Notes under the pieces: generated by a model
Seen by the model: only the letters and a program-made list of their open reading frames with translations
Database searches by the model: none
Told to the model about the DNA's origin: nothing
DNA from: Saprospiraceae bacterium
GTDB taxonomy: Bacteria > Bacteroidota > Bacteroidia > Chitinophagales > Saprospiraceae
Direction of reading: 5' to 3'
NCBI GenBank assembly: GCA_020436935.1
Contig: JAGQWX010000007.1
Coordinates: forward strand, 1 to 64,000
DNA length: 64,000 nt
Shown: in pieces, positions 19,801-28,054 of the stretch
Numbering within the stretch: the stretch's first letter is position 1
Layout: each line of letters begins with the position of its first letter
Translations under genes and position numbers: made by a program

Positions 19801-20478
19801 TTGTTCCAGTCCGCTGATGTCTAGTTCCAGTTTGATAAAGCTTTGATCTTTAGGATTTTCCAGACCAGCATTGTTCTTATTTTTATCCATAAGCCGCTGG
19901 TCATTGGCGCCATAGATAAAGCCGGCTTTCTGACTACCTTCCTTTAATTGTACGTCGTATTTTATCCTGAAAATCATCTGATAAGGCGCATAAAATACAA
20001 GATCGTCGTCACCTCCGCCTATCCATTGAGCGCCGTCCCAGGCAGATAAGTCAGGGTTTGGATTCATGAGTCCGGTCTCAAAAGAAGAAGCAGTAGATAC
20101 CATTTTATTGTCCTGGTCCCACGCCATGACTTCCCATTGATAAAGAGATTCCGCCTGAAGCGGAGTGCCTGCATATTTGACACCAGTGGCCTTTCCACCA
20201 TTGATTTTTCCGGAATCCCAGACCACTTTTCCTTTTGAGTCAGAAACTTTGATTTGAAATGCCTTCTGTTCAACGCCTCTCTTCTCTGCAGGTGCAACCA
20301 TTTGCCAGCCAAAATGCGGATGATGCACATCAATGCCTAATGGTCTTTCTTCATACTCAGTAGTGAGGTGTTGGAGTCCGGTTGTTTTCTGGCTGCACGC
20401 TGTCATTGATGACAACAAAAGCACCATTAAAACCAAAGTAGTAGTTGAGGGGAGAAAATTGAAGAGCATCTTCTTCAT
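16831..20478 (-). CDS. Alpha-L-rhamnosidase, GH78 (lipoprotein)
   Basis: 1,215 aa from ATG 20478, which gives a lipoprotein signal peptide with lipobox MTAC; a longer frame adds 19 residues without support. Domain order: N-terminal beta-sandwiches (~60-420), the GH78 accessory domain with LNGEKVGNDYYNPGLTQYNK and GWWSG, the concanavalin-like DMGQNFVGVPRL region, then the alpha/alpha barrel with TDCPQRNERMGWSGD, GDWLG and SIWERLNSY, which include the acidic catalytic region. The C-terminal beta-domain ends at the stop. It probably releases rhamnose from plant or algal glycans at the cell surface. Confidence 0.93.
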   Translation of the reverse strand: MKKMLFNFLPSTTTLVLMVLLLSSMTACSQKTTGLQHLTTEYEERPLGIDVHHPHFGWQMVAPAEKRGVEQKAFQIKVSDSKGKVVWDSGKINGGKATGVKYAGTPLQAESLYQWEVMAWDQDNKMVSTASSFETGLMNPNPDLSAWDGAQWIGGGDDDLVFYAPYQMIFRIKYDVQLKEGSQKAGFIYGANDQRLMDKNKNNAGLENPKDQSFIKLELDISGLEQGGDGFARINIYRAGYTLKDRADQPLHSLKIKKEIINNSNKYAAHRFDMSSAFGRIMLRLDDSGVFLAEGNDYKPAVTPYEGADVSQGIFINLNPLGLGGDFLPFGQVCDIGFSAEPGQKARFSNLTVSNARAPGNVLFKEDVGQNYNGIFRGKITTEPGAYLVDGGSNGALVVADPSRNSSPMLRSNFELSKDVASARLYVTARGVYEITLNGEKVGNDYYNPGLTQYNKTHMYQTYDVTSMLQKGQNAIGAVMAEGWWSGLLSFVPIWNHFGDRQSLLAKLVIQYKDGTKKVVTTNDKEWKYYNKGPIVYSSLDHGEIYNAKNAERIAGWDKAGFDDSGWSQAMVVPLEGTTFQEKTVDRAGNVTDFNYNDLKLMGQIGNNAAVYKTLKAQNVKEVRKGIFVYDMGQNFVGVPRLTFTKGKAGDTIILRYAEVLYPDLPESGDNVGMIMTENYRAALCRDVYIMKDGAQVFQPKFTSRGYQYIEITGLSEALPADAVEGIAISSVIDLTADFASSNEKVNKLWSNLVWSNVDNFLSIPTDCPQRNERMGWSGDISVFSRTATYVSNTAPFLKRHMLAMRDVQQGNGKFTDIAPVGGGFGGVLWGSAGITVPWEVYLQYDDLSILEEHYDAMAAYIDYLQTTINPETGVSRDAQLGDWLGPQNNQLGAPYLSTAYHIYDLDIMMKVAELLGKTADKARFATMYKERKSFFNSRFVNDEGKSMALLGGPGAFMAPPGSVPTWKEANTQTSYAVGLALGAFDDERLSVAGKHLDDAVKRKNVDDNGQMLPEYSLMTGFIGTAWISKALSDLGYDETAYRLLQNENYPSWIYPINQGATSIWERLNSYTVENGFGGNNSMNSFNHYSFGAIGQWLMAYAAGIQRDEPGFKKFILQPKPDPSGQMTWAEGSYESIYGRIYSKWSKTDGGVEYDFIVPANTSATLILENKNGAQILEGKLAADKAKGVSFLDSKDGKFKYHLSSGKYHFTVKNQ

Positions 20479-20954
20479 GGACGCGAGCTTTAGATTTGAA
20501 TGTTTGACTTTGTAAATATGAGCGATATTATTCAAATTAAATCACTTAGAAAAGCCCGGCGCATTCAAAAATGAATATCAATGAAAATGTGAGCCAGGAT
20601 TCTAAGCTTTCAAAGTGAGAAAAATTAAATCAGACGTACAAACATCATCTTTTGGATATTCAACAATTGATTCAAATGATAAAAAGTATTTGTTAAACTT
20701 TCGCATCCTTATTTATTGGAAATATTAAAACGGCAAATCATCAAAATTTTCATTGAACCATTTTTGATGCTATTTGGTAAAGTGTCAAAAATTATACTTT
20801 TTATTTTGATTAATATTGATAATCCAATTATTGTTATTTTTTGATGATAAAAAATTAAAAAAAAAAAAAAATAATTGTGAGGAAGCCTCTATGGATTCCA
20901 TTTTTAGACAATTCTGTTTTATTTTCGGCTTTTACACCAACCTAAGTTAGTACC
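20479..20954. other. AT-rich divergent intergenic region
   Basis: 476 bp between the divergent GH78 and PEP carboxylase genes. Very AT-rich, with a run of 15 A at 20857-20871. It must hold promoters for both directions, but no convincing TAnnTTTG element with a proper -33 partner was recognised. No open frame of note. Confidence 0.6.
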
Positions 20955-23723
20955 ATGCCGAAGATTCTTGCAGACGTCAAATCCAAACTGGGTAAGCCCT
21001 ATAACGATCTGGAATACCTGCTCAACTGTCTCAGAGAAGTATTGATTGAAAACGGAGAATACGATATTACAAAAGAAATTCCCTGGATCAACGACGAATG
21101 GTCATCTTCCGAAAGCGGATTTACAAAAAAGCACGTACAGCTTTATTCCATAGTTTTTACACTAATGAATATGGCTGAAGTCAATGGTGCCGTGCAGCAC
21201 AGAAGGGACGAAGAAAGCATAGAATTGAGCAAGGTCCGCGGATTGTGGGCCAACCAATTGGCCGAGCTTAAATCCATTGGAGCAAGCCCAGAGGATATTA
21301 TGGAAGCTATGCCCCACATTAGGGTGGAACCTGTACTTACTGCACACCCCACAGAAGCAAAACGCGCCACCGTGCTTGAGCACCATCGTGAGCTCTACCT
21401 CCAGGTGGTAAAGCTCGAAAACAGCATGTATACCGACAAGGAAAAAGAGCAGATCAGAGAAGACATCAAGCTCATCATTTATAAGATCTGGAAAACAGGA
21501 GAAATTTATCTCGAGAAGCCCGACGTGCAGTCAGAGCTTCGCAATGTACTCCACTACCTCAAAAATGTTTTTCCTGAAGTCATTCCCATCCTCGACAGGC
21601 GATTGATTCAGGCATGGAAGGATCAGGGTTACTCTCCGGATAAAATTTATGAGAACAATCTCTATCCAAAGGTAACCTTCGGCAACTGGGTGGGCGGTGA
21701 CCGCGACGGACATCCATTTGTCACCGCGGAAGTCACCGATGAAACCCTTTTCCAGCTTCGACTCAATGCCTTAATAGTTGTGAGAAGAGCCCTAAATTAC
21801 CTGGTAAAAACATTGTCAATCGCTATGGAAATGGACGATACCGACGCCGTCCTCAGGCATAGGGTAAGTCAGATGGTCACAGAATTGGGCAAAAGAGGGG
21901 AAGACGCGTTGGCGCGCAACAATGGTGAAGCTTTCAGGCAATTCATCACCCTGATGTTGGCCAAACTGCCCATCGACGTGGAGCGCGAACATGCTACCAC
22001 ACTACACGAAATGCCAGGAAGTTATCTGAAATACAATGAGCTTTTGGATGACCTGCAGATACTAAAAGATTCATTGATGTCCATGGGTGCCAAGTCACTG
22101 GCCAATGTTTATGTCAACGACGCCATGCGACAAGTGCAGTTGTTTGGTTTCCACCTGGCATGTCTGGACATCAGACAAAATTCTACCTTCCACGACAAAG
22201 CCGTTTCCCAACTGATGCACGCAGCAGGAATTGAGGATTGCGACTTTATGAATTGGTCGGAAGAAAAACGTCTGGAAATGCTCAACAAGGAGTTGGAAAC
22301 TTCAAGACCTTTTACCAACAACGACGTGCACCTGGGCGAGAATGCCAAAGCAGTGCTCGAGTGTTACCGCGTAGTAGAGAGACATACATCGCGCTATGGC
22401 CTCGATTGTGTAGGCTCACTGATCATCAGTATGACCAGGAGTTTATCCGATCTGCTGACTGTATATGTTTTGGCGCGTGAGGCCGGCTTGACCAGGAATA
22501 CTGAAGAAGGAACAGTTTGTGTCATCCCTGTGGTGCCGCTGCTCGAAACCATTGAAGATCTTGAGGCGGGTCCAGAAATTCTGAAGGCATTTCTGGAACA
22601 TCCGATGACCAAAAGATCGCTGAAATACCTCCAAAAGATCAAAAAGGCTCAATCCATGGTGCAGCAGGTCATGATTGGCTACAGTGATTCCAACAAAGAC
22701 GGTGGAATATTGTCGAGTCAGTGGAACCTTTACAAAGCCCAGGATGCGCTCAGCAGGGTAGGGGAAGCATTTGATGTGCGCATCATGTTTTTCCACGGTA
22801 AAGGCGGATCGATTTCCCGTGGTGCAGGACCCACCCATTACTTTGTCGGGGCACTTCCACCCGCAACCGTCAATCACGACATGAGATTGACCGAACAAGG
22901 CGAAACCATCGAACAAAAGTATGCCAATAAGGTCAATGCGGAATACAACTTGGAATTGCTGGTCGCGAGTACTCTCGCAAAAACAGTCACCGGAAAAATC
23001 AAAGGCAGATCTGACCATCCACTCGCTTCCGTGCTAGATATGATGGCCCAGGTCAGCAAAGAGAAATATACATCACTGCTCCATGAAGATGGCTTTATAG
23101 AATTCTTCAGGCAGGCAACACCCATTGATGCCATTGAAAACAGTAAAATTGGCTCGCGTCCATCAAGGAGAACGGGAAGCAAGTCGCTTTCTGACCTCAG
23201 GGCCATTCCATGGGTGTTCAGTTGGGCACAGTGCCGCTACAACATCACCTCATGGTATGGTGTGGGCACTGCCATCAAAACACTCAAGGAAAATGATCCC
23301 GAGCATTACCAGAATTTTAAGCTTGCCATCAAAAAAGATCCATTCATCAGATACGTTTTGACCAATGTTGATACCAGCTTGGCTGCCACAGATGAAACCA
23401 TTATGAAGGCTTACGCAGATTTGGTACACGACGAAAAGATCAAGTCCAAGTTTTTGAAGTTGTTCATGGATGAACTCAGTACAACCCGAAGTGAACTGGA
23501 ATCCCTGCTTCAAAATCCAATTGAGGTGAGAAGGAAAAACCATTTCTACTCCAACATGCTGAGAGCTTCCACCATGACGGTCCTCCACCACAAGCAGATC
23601 AACCTGCTCAAAAAGTGGCGCAATGAAAAACAGATTGAAATGAATGAAGAGGCAGATCAGACCTTGATTTCGTTGCTCATGACGATCAATGCGATTGCCG
23701 GGGCAATGAGAAGTACAGGATAG
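20955..23723 (+). CDS. ppc: Phosphoenolpyruvate carboxylase
   Basis: 922 aa, the normal length. It adds bicarbonate to PEP to give oxaloacetate, refilling the TCA cycle in the cytoplasm. Family motifs: VLTAHPTEAKR with catalytic H131, GNWVGGDRDGHP, GYSDSNKDGG, FFHGKGGSISRGAGP, and the glycine/arginine loop GSRPSRR followed by LRAIPWVFSWAQCR. The C-terminus ends in MTINAIAGAMRSTG, matching the conserved C-terminal NGIAAGxRNTG. The start follows a 15-A tract. It is convergent with the Fic gene, with only 10 bp between stops. Confidence 0.97.
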   Translation: MPKILADVKSKLGKPYNDLEYLLNCLREVLIENGEYDITKEIPWINDEWSSSESGFTKKHVQLYSIVFTLMNMAEVNGAVQHRRDEESIELSKVRGLWANQLAELKSIGASPEDIMEAMPHIRVEPVLTAHPTEAKRATVLEHHRELYLQVVKLENSMYTDKEKEQIREDIKLIIYKIWKTGEIYLEKPDVQSELRNVLHYLKNVFPEVIPILDRRLIQAWKDQGYSPDKIYENNLYPKVTFGNWVGGDRDGHPFVTAEVTDETLFQLRLNALIVVRRALNYLVKTLSIAMEMDDTDAVLRHRVSQMVTELGKRGEDALARNNGEAFRQFITLMLAKLPIDVEREHATTLHEMPGSYLKYNELLDDLQILKDSLMSMGAKSLANVYVNDAMRQVQLFGFHLACLDIRQNSTFHDKAVSQLMHAAGIEDCDFMNWSEEKRLEMLNKELETSRPFTNNDVHLGENAKAVLECYRVVERHTSRYGLDCVGSLIISMTRSLSDLLTVYVLAREAGLTRNTEEGTVCVIPVVPLLETIEDLEAGPEILKAFLEHPMTKRSLKYLQKIKKAQSMVQQVMIGYSDSNKDGGILSSQWNLYKAQDALSRVGEAFDVRIMFFHGKGGSISRGAGPTHYFVGALPPATVNHDMRLTEQGETIEQKYANKVNAEYNLELLVASTLAKTVTGKIKGRSDHPLASVLDMMAQVSKEKYTSLLHEDGFIEFFRQATPIDAIENSKIGSRPSRRTGSKSLSDLRAIPWVFSWAQCRYNITSWYGVGTAIKTLKENDPEHYQNFKLAIKKDPFIRYVLTNVDTSLAATDETIMKAYADLVHDEKIKSKFLKLFMDELSTTRSELESLLQNPIEVRRKNHFYSNMLRASTMTVLHHKQINLLKKWRNEKQIEMNEEADQTLISLLMTINAIAGAMRSTG

Positions 23724-23733
23724 TCGTCGGACG

Positions 23734-24684
23734 CTATTTGAGCTTATTTTTTCTGTAAGCCTCGATGGCTGACTTGGTGGTGAGCCAAACCTTCCCTTCT
23801 TTGTAGGCGTCGATACGTCCTTTTCGCGCAAGAAGACTTAGGTATTCTGCAGAATAGGGGACTTCATCTTCCCTGGCAATGGACTCCATTGGCTCAAAGT
23901 CTTCGTAGTCACCTCCAATGCTGTTTAAATATATATTAAGTGTCCTTTCGACAGCCTGGAACATCATTAACAGCAATTTGTCGTAATCCCCATTGTTTGC
24001 ATCATTGAGGGCTTTGAAGTATTTTTTACGGTCCTGGGTCAAAATGAACGCAGGCGGATAACCATGAGACATCAGGATGAGATTCATGGCAAGGCGTACA
24101 GTCCTGCCATTGCCATCTATAAATGGATGTATCCACACAAACCGGTGGTGAAACAGTGTTGCCAGGGTGACTGCATCGAAGCCATGGGTATTTTCATTGA
24201 TATAACTTATGAGGTCTTCGAGGAATGAAGGCACCTTTTGTGCATTTGGCGGTACAAAGTTGGCCCCGACAATCCTGACCATGCCCGGACGAAATCGACC
24301 GGCATACTCGTCGATGATATTCCTGAGGATGTACTCGTGTAGGTTGAGCATGTCTGCAGTCTCCATCATTCTGCCAGGACGTACGATCTCCTCCAGATAA
24401 GAGATGGCTTTGTGGTGGTTGATGACTTCAAAATGTTCTCTTAGTTTTTTTCCTCCAATGGTGATGCCCTCCTGCAGCACGAGTTTGGTTTCTGCAAGTG
24501 TGAGTGTATTGCCCTCGATGTTGTTGGAATTGTAGGTCCATTCTATCCTGAGGTCTTCAAGGAGTTTATTGAGGATTGTTGGATGGAGTGGTCGGTGCAG
24601 GTCGAGCCTTTGTTTTTTATAAAACACTCTGGCCTGAACTTCTCTGAGCTCATAGTTGAATGATATGTCGGGTGAAAATTTCAT
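23734..24684 (-). CDS. Fic-domain protein (class II, self-inhibited)
   Basis: 316 aa from ATG 24684; a longer frame from 24825 is possible but the extra part is Lys-rich and not family-like. The Fic motif HPFIDGNGRTVR starts at H186, with all residues needed for AMP transfer. An inhibitory (S/T)xxxE(G/N) motif is seen upstream as SNNIEG (S53, E57, G58), placing it in class II, where the N-terminal helix blocks the active site. A C-terminal winged-helix-like part (PYSAEYLSLLARKGRIDAY) follows. Such proteins usually AMPylate a Thr or Tyr hydroxyl on a target protein. Confidence 0.92.
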   Translation of the reverse strand: MKFSPDISFNYELREVQARVFYKKQRLDLHRPLHPTILNKLLEDLRIEWTYNSNNIEGNTLTLAETKLVLQEGITIGGKKLREHFEVINHHKAISYLEEIVRPGRMMETADMLNLHEYILRNIIDEYAGRFRPGMVRIVGANFVPPNAQKVPSFLEDLISYINENTHGFDAVTLATLFHHRFVWIHPFIDGNGRTVRLAMNLILMSHGYPPAFILTQDRKKYFKALNDANNGDYDKLLLMMFQAVERTLNIYLNSIGGDYEDFEPMESIAREDEVPYSAEYLSLLARKGRIDAYKEGKVWLTTKSAIEAYRKNKLK

Positions 24685-24999
24685 TTTTTCGCTGAAGAAT
24701 GTCGAGGATTTTGCCTTTCTCGATTTTTTTATTTTATCGGCTACAAAGATATTACATTTATCCGATATTTTGTTTTTTATGATACCAGACGTCCGATTTT
24801 TAAGTGATAAGTGTTTTATTATCAATAATTTATGTTGTCAAAAGTTATTGCTTGCAGCTTTGGGCAACTTTGTGGGTAACACCATTTTTAATTTATCTTA
24901 CAGAAATAGGTATTGGACATTTATATTTATACAGAAGTGGCAGAATGATTTCCAGAAGCTGTCACTAAATAAATCTGTTATATGATTGAATGGACAAGG
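24685..24999. other. Divergent intergenic region
   Basis: 315 bp between the divergent Fic and propeller genes. AT-rich. No promoter with both elements was recognised. An alternative Fic start at 24825 would occupy part of it. Confidence 0.5.
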
Positions 25000-26055
25000 A
25001 TGAAGAAAACATTTCAAAGTGCAATGATCTGTTTTGTTTTGGTGTTTCATGTGGCTTTGAGCTCCGCACAAGTCTCTGAACAACCGCTGATATTTGATCA
25101 TCAGAAGCCTACTTTATTTCCAAAAATCCATTCTAATCTGAATGGCATGGTTGGTGAATTTGTGCGCACCTTGTACCAGGACAAAGCTGGAAATTATTGG
25201 TTCGGTACGAATGACAATGGCCTCATCCGATATAATGGAAGAGTTCTTGAAAAAGTGGTCATTCCGGGAGATCACGATTGGATGGCGGTCAGGGAAATAG
25301 TTGAAGACCAGTCAGGCAATGTATGGTTTGGTACTTCCGATGGTCTGATCAAATATGATGGAAACACTTTTAATTTGCTTTCTGAAAAAGATGGCCTCAT
25401 CAACAATGAAATTTGGGGTCTTTGTTTTGACAAAGGAGGAAAACTGTGGATCGGCACCGTTGGTGGTGTTTGTGTTTTTGATGGCAAAGACTTTTTAAAG
25501 TTTGACTTACCCGAGATAGAAGTGAAAGACCGTGGGTACATGTTGGGTCCAAAATGCGTGAAAAGGATCATGGAACAAGAAGATGGTACCATTTGGTTTG
25601 TGAACGATGGCAACGGGATTTTTACCTATAAAAATGGCGATTTTAATCACCTTACATCCGCTAATGGACTCATTGACAATCATGTAGCCGACATGTATGA
25701 AGACAGCCGTGGCAATATCTGGATAGGTACTTATTATGGTGGAATCAGTAAATACGACGCATCGTCAACCGTTCATCTGACCAAGGAAGGAAAGGTGAAA
25801 GGGCAGGAAGTGTATAATATCCAGGAAGATGGTAAGGGCAACATATGGTTTTCGGTTGAAGGAGTTGGAGTCTACAGACATGATGGCAAAACGTTTCAAC
25901 TTTTTACGACGGCGGATGGTCTGACCAACAATGGGGTGCAGAGCATTCTGGCTGACAATAAAGGCCAGATCTGGTTCAGCACCTGGCAGGGCATTTGTAT
26001 TTACGATGGCCAAAAGATTCAGAACGCCAATATCAGGGAACCCTGGACCAATTGA
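25000..26055 (+). CDS. Secreted two-component-type beta-propeller protein
   Basis: 351 aa from ATG 25000, which gives a signal peptide ending at SSAQV. About seven Reg_prop-type blades follow, each with a repeat such as GNYWFGTNDNGLIRYNG, GNVWFGTSDGLIKYDG, GKLWIGTVGGVCVFDG and GNIWIGTYYGGISKYD, separated by DGLINNEIW-like turns. In Bacteroidota this fold is the periplasmic sensor half of hybrid two-component proteins. Here it has no membrane, kinase or DNA-binding part, so it is a stand-alone propeller, possibly a ligand-binding partner. The 64-bp gap to the next gene allows co-transcription. Confidence 0.85.
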   Translation: MKKTFQSAMICFVLVFHVALSSAQVSEQPLIFDHQKPTLFPKIHSNLNGMVGEFVRTLYQDKAGNYWFGTNDNGLIRYNGRVLEKVVIPGDHDWMAVREIVEDQSGNVWFGTSDGLIKYDGNTFNLLSEKDGLINNEIWGLCFDKGGKLWIGTVGGVCVFDGKDFLKFDLPEIEVKDRGYMLGPKCVKRIMEQEDGTIWFVNDGNGIFTYKNGDFNHLTSANGLIDNHVADMYEDSRGNIWIGTYYGGISKYDASSTVHLTKEGKVKGQEVYNIQEDGKGNIWFSVEGVGVYRHDGKTFQLFTTADGLTNNGVQSILADNKGQIWFSTWQGICIYDGQKIQNANIREPWTN

Positions 26056-26119
26056 TGTTACTTTTTCCACCGGCTATATTGAAATGGCAACTATAGAAAT
26101 CTTCTCAAAAATTTAAAGC

Positions 26120-26584
26120 ATGATGCAATACCAGGCGGTCATTTTGTTATTGATTTTAGCCATTCCTATATACTTTCTTTGGCGACGAATATTGAGGTCG
26201 AAGCTCAAAAACCCAAAATACAAAAGCCTGGTACTTGGCTTGCTCACCTTGGTTTCTGCACCTCTGGTCTATTTGGGATTTATCATTTCATTCATTTGGT
26301 TTGTCAGTTACCACCCCAAACACCAGTTCGACAAGGAAGTATGGACCAATGATGTAGAAAAAAGATTCCAGTTGTCTGATAATATCATTGATTCTGAGAT
26401 GCTTATCAATAAAACCAAAGAAGAAGTCATCGATTTACTAGGCCAGGAAAACAATGAAATGGATAACGACAGTTGGAGCTATTATCTGGGTTTTAAGCCG
26501 GGCTTATTGAGTATTGATCCGGACATCCTTGAGTTGACTTTTGAAAACGGAAAAGTGGTCGATGTCAGACAATATAAAAGCTGA
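26120..26584 (+). CDS. Small membrane protein with BamE/SmpA-like C-terminus
   Basis: 154 aa. Two hydrophobic segments (residues ~5-22 and ~40-65) precede a soluble part. The soluble part has INKTKEEVIDLLGQ, a WSYYLG strand and a LELTFENGKVVDVRQY end, which is the helix-plus-three-strand pattern of SmpA/OmlA/BamE-like domains. Similar small proteins are common in Bacteroidota and have no known function. Confidence 0.65.
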   Translation: MMQYQAVILLLILAIPIYFLWRRILRSKLKNPKYKSLVLGLLTLVSAPLVYLGFIISFIWFVSYHPKHQFDKEVWTNDVEKRFQLSDNIIDSEMLINKTKEEVIDLLGQENNEMDNDSWSYYLGFKPGLLSIDPDILELTFENGKVVDVRQYKS

Positions 26585-26672
26585 TATTTTTTTTCAATAA
26601 ATATGCCGACAATTCAAGTTTGGAAAAGAATAATATATTTCCATATTTGATATTTGCGTTTCAACTTAAAAT

Positions 26673-27407
26673 TTGAATTTGAAAACTACTTCTCTACTAC
26701 TCCTGGTATTTATTGCACTTAGCTGTAAAACTCAAAAGGAAAGACTTATTTACAACAGTGAAGCCATAAAAATTGAAAAGCTTACACCGTCAACTTACAG
26801 GCACATCTCTTTTTTACAAACCAATGACTTTGGAAAAGTAAGCTGTAATGGTATGATTGTAGCAAATGGAGGCGAAGCCCTGATTTTTGATACACCATCC
26901 AATGACGATGATTCACGCACCCTGATAGACTGGGTGGAATCCAATTTGAAAAGCAAAGTGGTTGGCATCATTGTTACACATTTTCACAAAGATTGCCTTG
27001 GTGGATTGAATGAATTTCATCGCAGAAATATCCCTTCCTACGCCTCAATGCGCACCATAATATTGGCAAAAACCAATCAATTGACAGTGCCTGAAAATGG
27101 TTTTGAGGATATGCTTGAGTTGAAGGTTGGGGATCAAAAAGTGGTCAATGCCTATGTTGGTGAAGGCCATACAAGCGACAATATCGTTTCCTACTTTCCG
27201 AAAGAAAAGGTCTTATTTGGGGGCTGCCTCATCAAAGAAGTAGGTGCAACAAAAGGGTTTCTGGGCGATGCCAATGTGGAGGAATGGTCGAGTACGGTCA
27301 CAAAAGTGAAGTCAAAATATGGCATGGCCAGGGTCATCATTCCGGGTCATGGAAAGCCCGGTGATGTGGCACTTCTGGATTATACCATTGGGTTGTTTCA
27401 GCAGTAA
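26673..27407 (+). CDS. Subclass B1 metallo-beta-lactamase (lipoprotein)
   Basis: 244 aa. All six B1 zinc ligands are present: H103, H105 and D107 (HFHKDCLGG), H166 (GEGHTSDN), C185 (GGCLIK) and H226 (PGHGKPG). GGCLIK also keeps the Lys three residues after Cys that contacts the beta-lactam carboxylate, and LGDANVEEW matches the Asn-loop of B1 enzymes. A lipoprotein signal with lipobox ALSC implies envelope anchoring. The start is TTG: either 26673 or 26679, the latter giving (M)KTTSLLLLVF. Expected to hydrolyse penicillins, cephalosporins and possibly carbapenems; activity is inferred. No mobile element is adjacent, so it looks like an intrinsic chromosomal gene. Confidence 0.88.
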   Translation: MNLKTTSLLLLVFIALSCKTQKERLIYNSEAIKIEKLTPSTYRHISFLQTNDFGKVSCNGMIVANGGEALIFDTPSNDDDSRTLIDWVESNLKSKVVGIIVTHFHKDCLGGLNEFHRRNIPSYASMRTIILAKTNQLTVPENGFEDMLELKVGDQKVVNAYVGEGHTSDNIVSYFPKEKVLFGGCLIKEVGATKGFLGDANVEEWSSTVTKVKSKYGMARVIIPGHGKPGDVALLDYTIGLFQQ

Positions 27408-27649
27408 AGTTCGCAATTGGCGTATTAGCGTTTTGGGCTATTAGAGATCCTGCCAGGTGGCTGAGCCTGGTAGAAGCCGTCCATGGAAGATGAATCATAT
27501 AATAAGAAGATCAAATACCTAACACCTAAAACCTTAGACCTCAATTGAAGATTCGTAATCCCCATGACGTATATGTCACATTTACGTCAGGTGAAACCAT
27601 TCTGTAAGTTTGACAAGTTTGTACTAAATTGCAAAGAAAATAGCAGTAA

Positions 27650-28030
27650 TTGCAACTCAATCAAATCACCCTGCCCAGCCTTGATCCGGAAGGCAGCATA
27701 TCATTTTACGAAAAACTTGGCATGAAACTCATTGTGAAGTCATTGCCACATTATGTTCGCTTCATTTGTCCCGATGGAAAATCCACTTTTTCGCTCCATC
27801 AGGCGGAGCATTTGCCTTCTGGTGACGGGGCGTGGATTTATTTTGAATGTGCCCACCTTGACCTGATGGTTGCAGACCTTAAAGGATTAGGCATTGTATT
27901 TGAGGAAGATCCTGTTGATAAGCCATGGCTTTGGAGGGAGGCAAGACTCAAAGACCCGGATGGCAATCAACTTATTCTTTATCACGCTGGCGAGAATAGA
28001 ATGAATCCTCCCTGGAGGATAAAGGGTTGA
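27650..28030 (+). CDS. VOC-family (glyoxalase-like) protein
   Basis: 126 aa, one vicinal-oxygen-chelate domain with two beta-alpha-beta-beta-beta modules. Signs: NQITLPSLDPEGSISFYEKLGM at the start, HLDLMVADLKGLGI in the middle and LKDPDGNQLILYHAG at the end. The metal ligands cannot be assigned with certainty. The start is TTG, because a stop codon (TAA) lies immediately upstream in frame. The gap before it (27408-27649) carries a fragment of the GGCTGAGC-type intergenic repeat at about 27456-27480. Confidence 0.8.
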   Translation: MQLNQITLPSLDPEGSISFYEKLGMKLIVKSLPHYVRFICPDGKSTFSLHQAEHLPSGDGAWIYFECAHLDLMVADLKGLGIVFEEDPVDKPWLWREARLKDPDGNQLILYHAGENRMNPPWRIKG

Positions 28031-28054
28031 TGGAGTTTTTAAAACTGCAGGAGC

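Noticed and set aside
22443-23018. 191-codon antisense frame
   Set aside because: It lies inside the PEP carboxylase gene, whose motifs are complete; the antisense frame has no family-like features.
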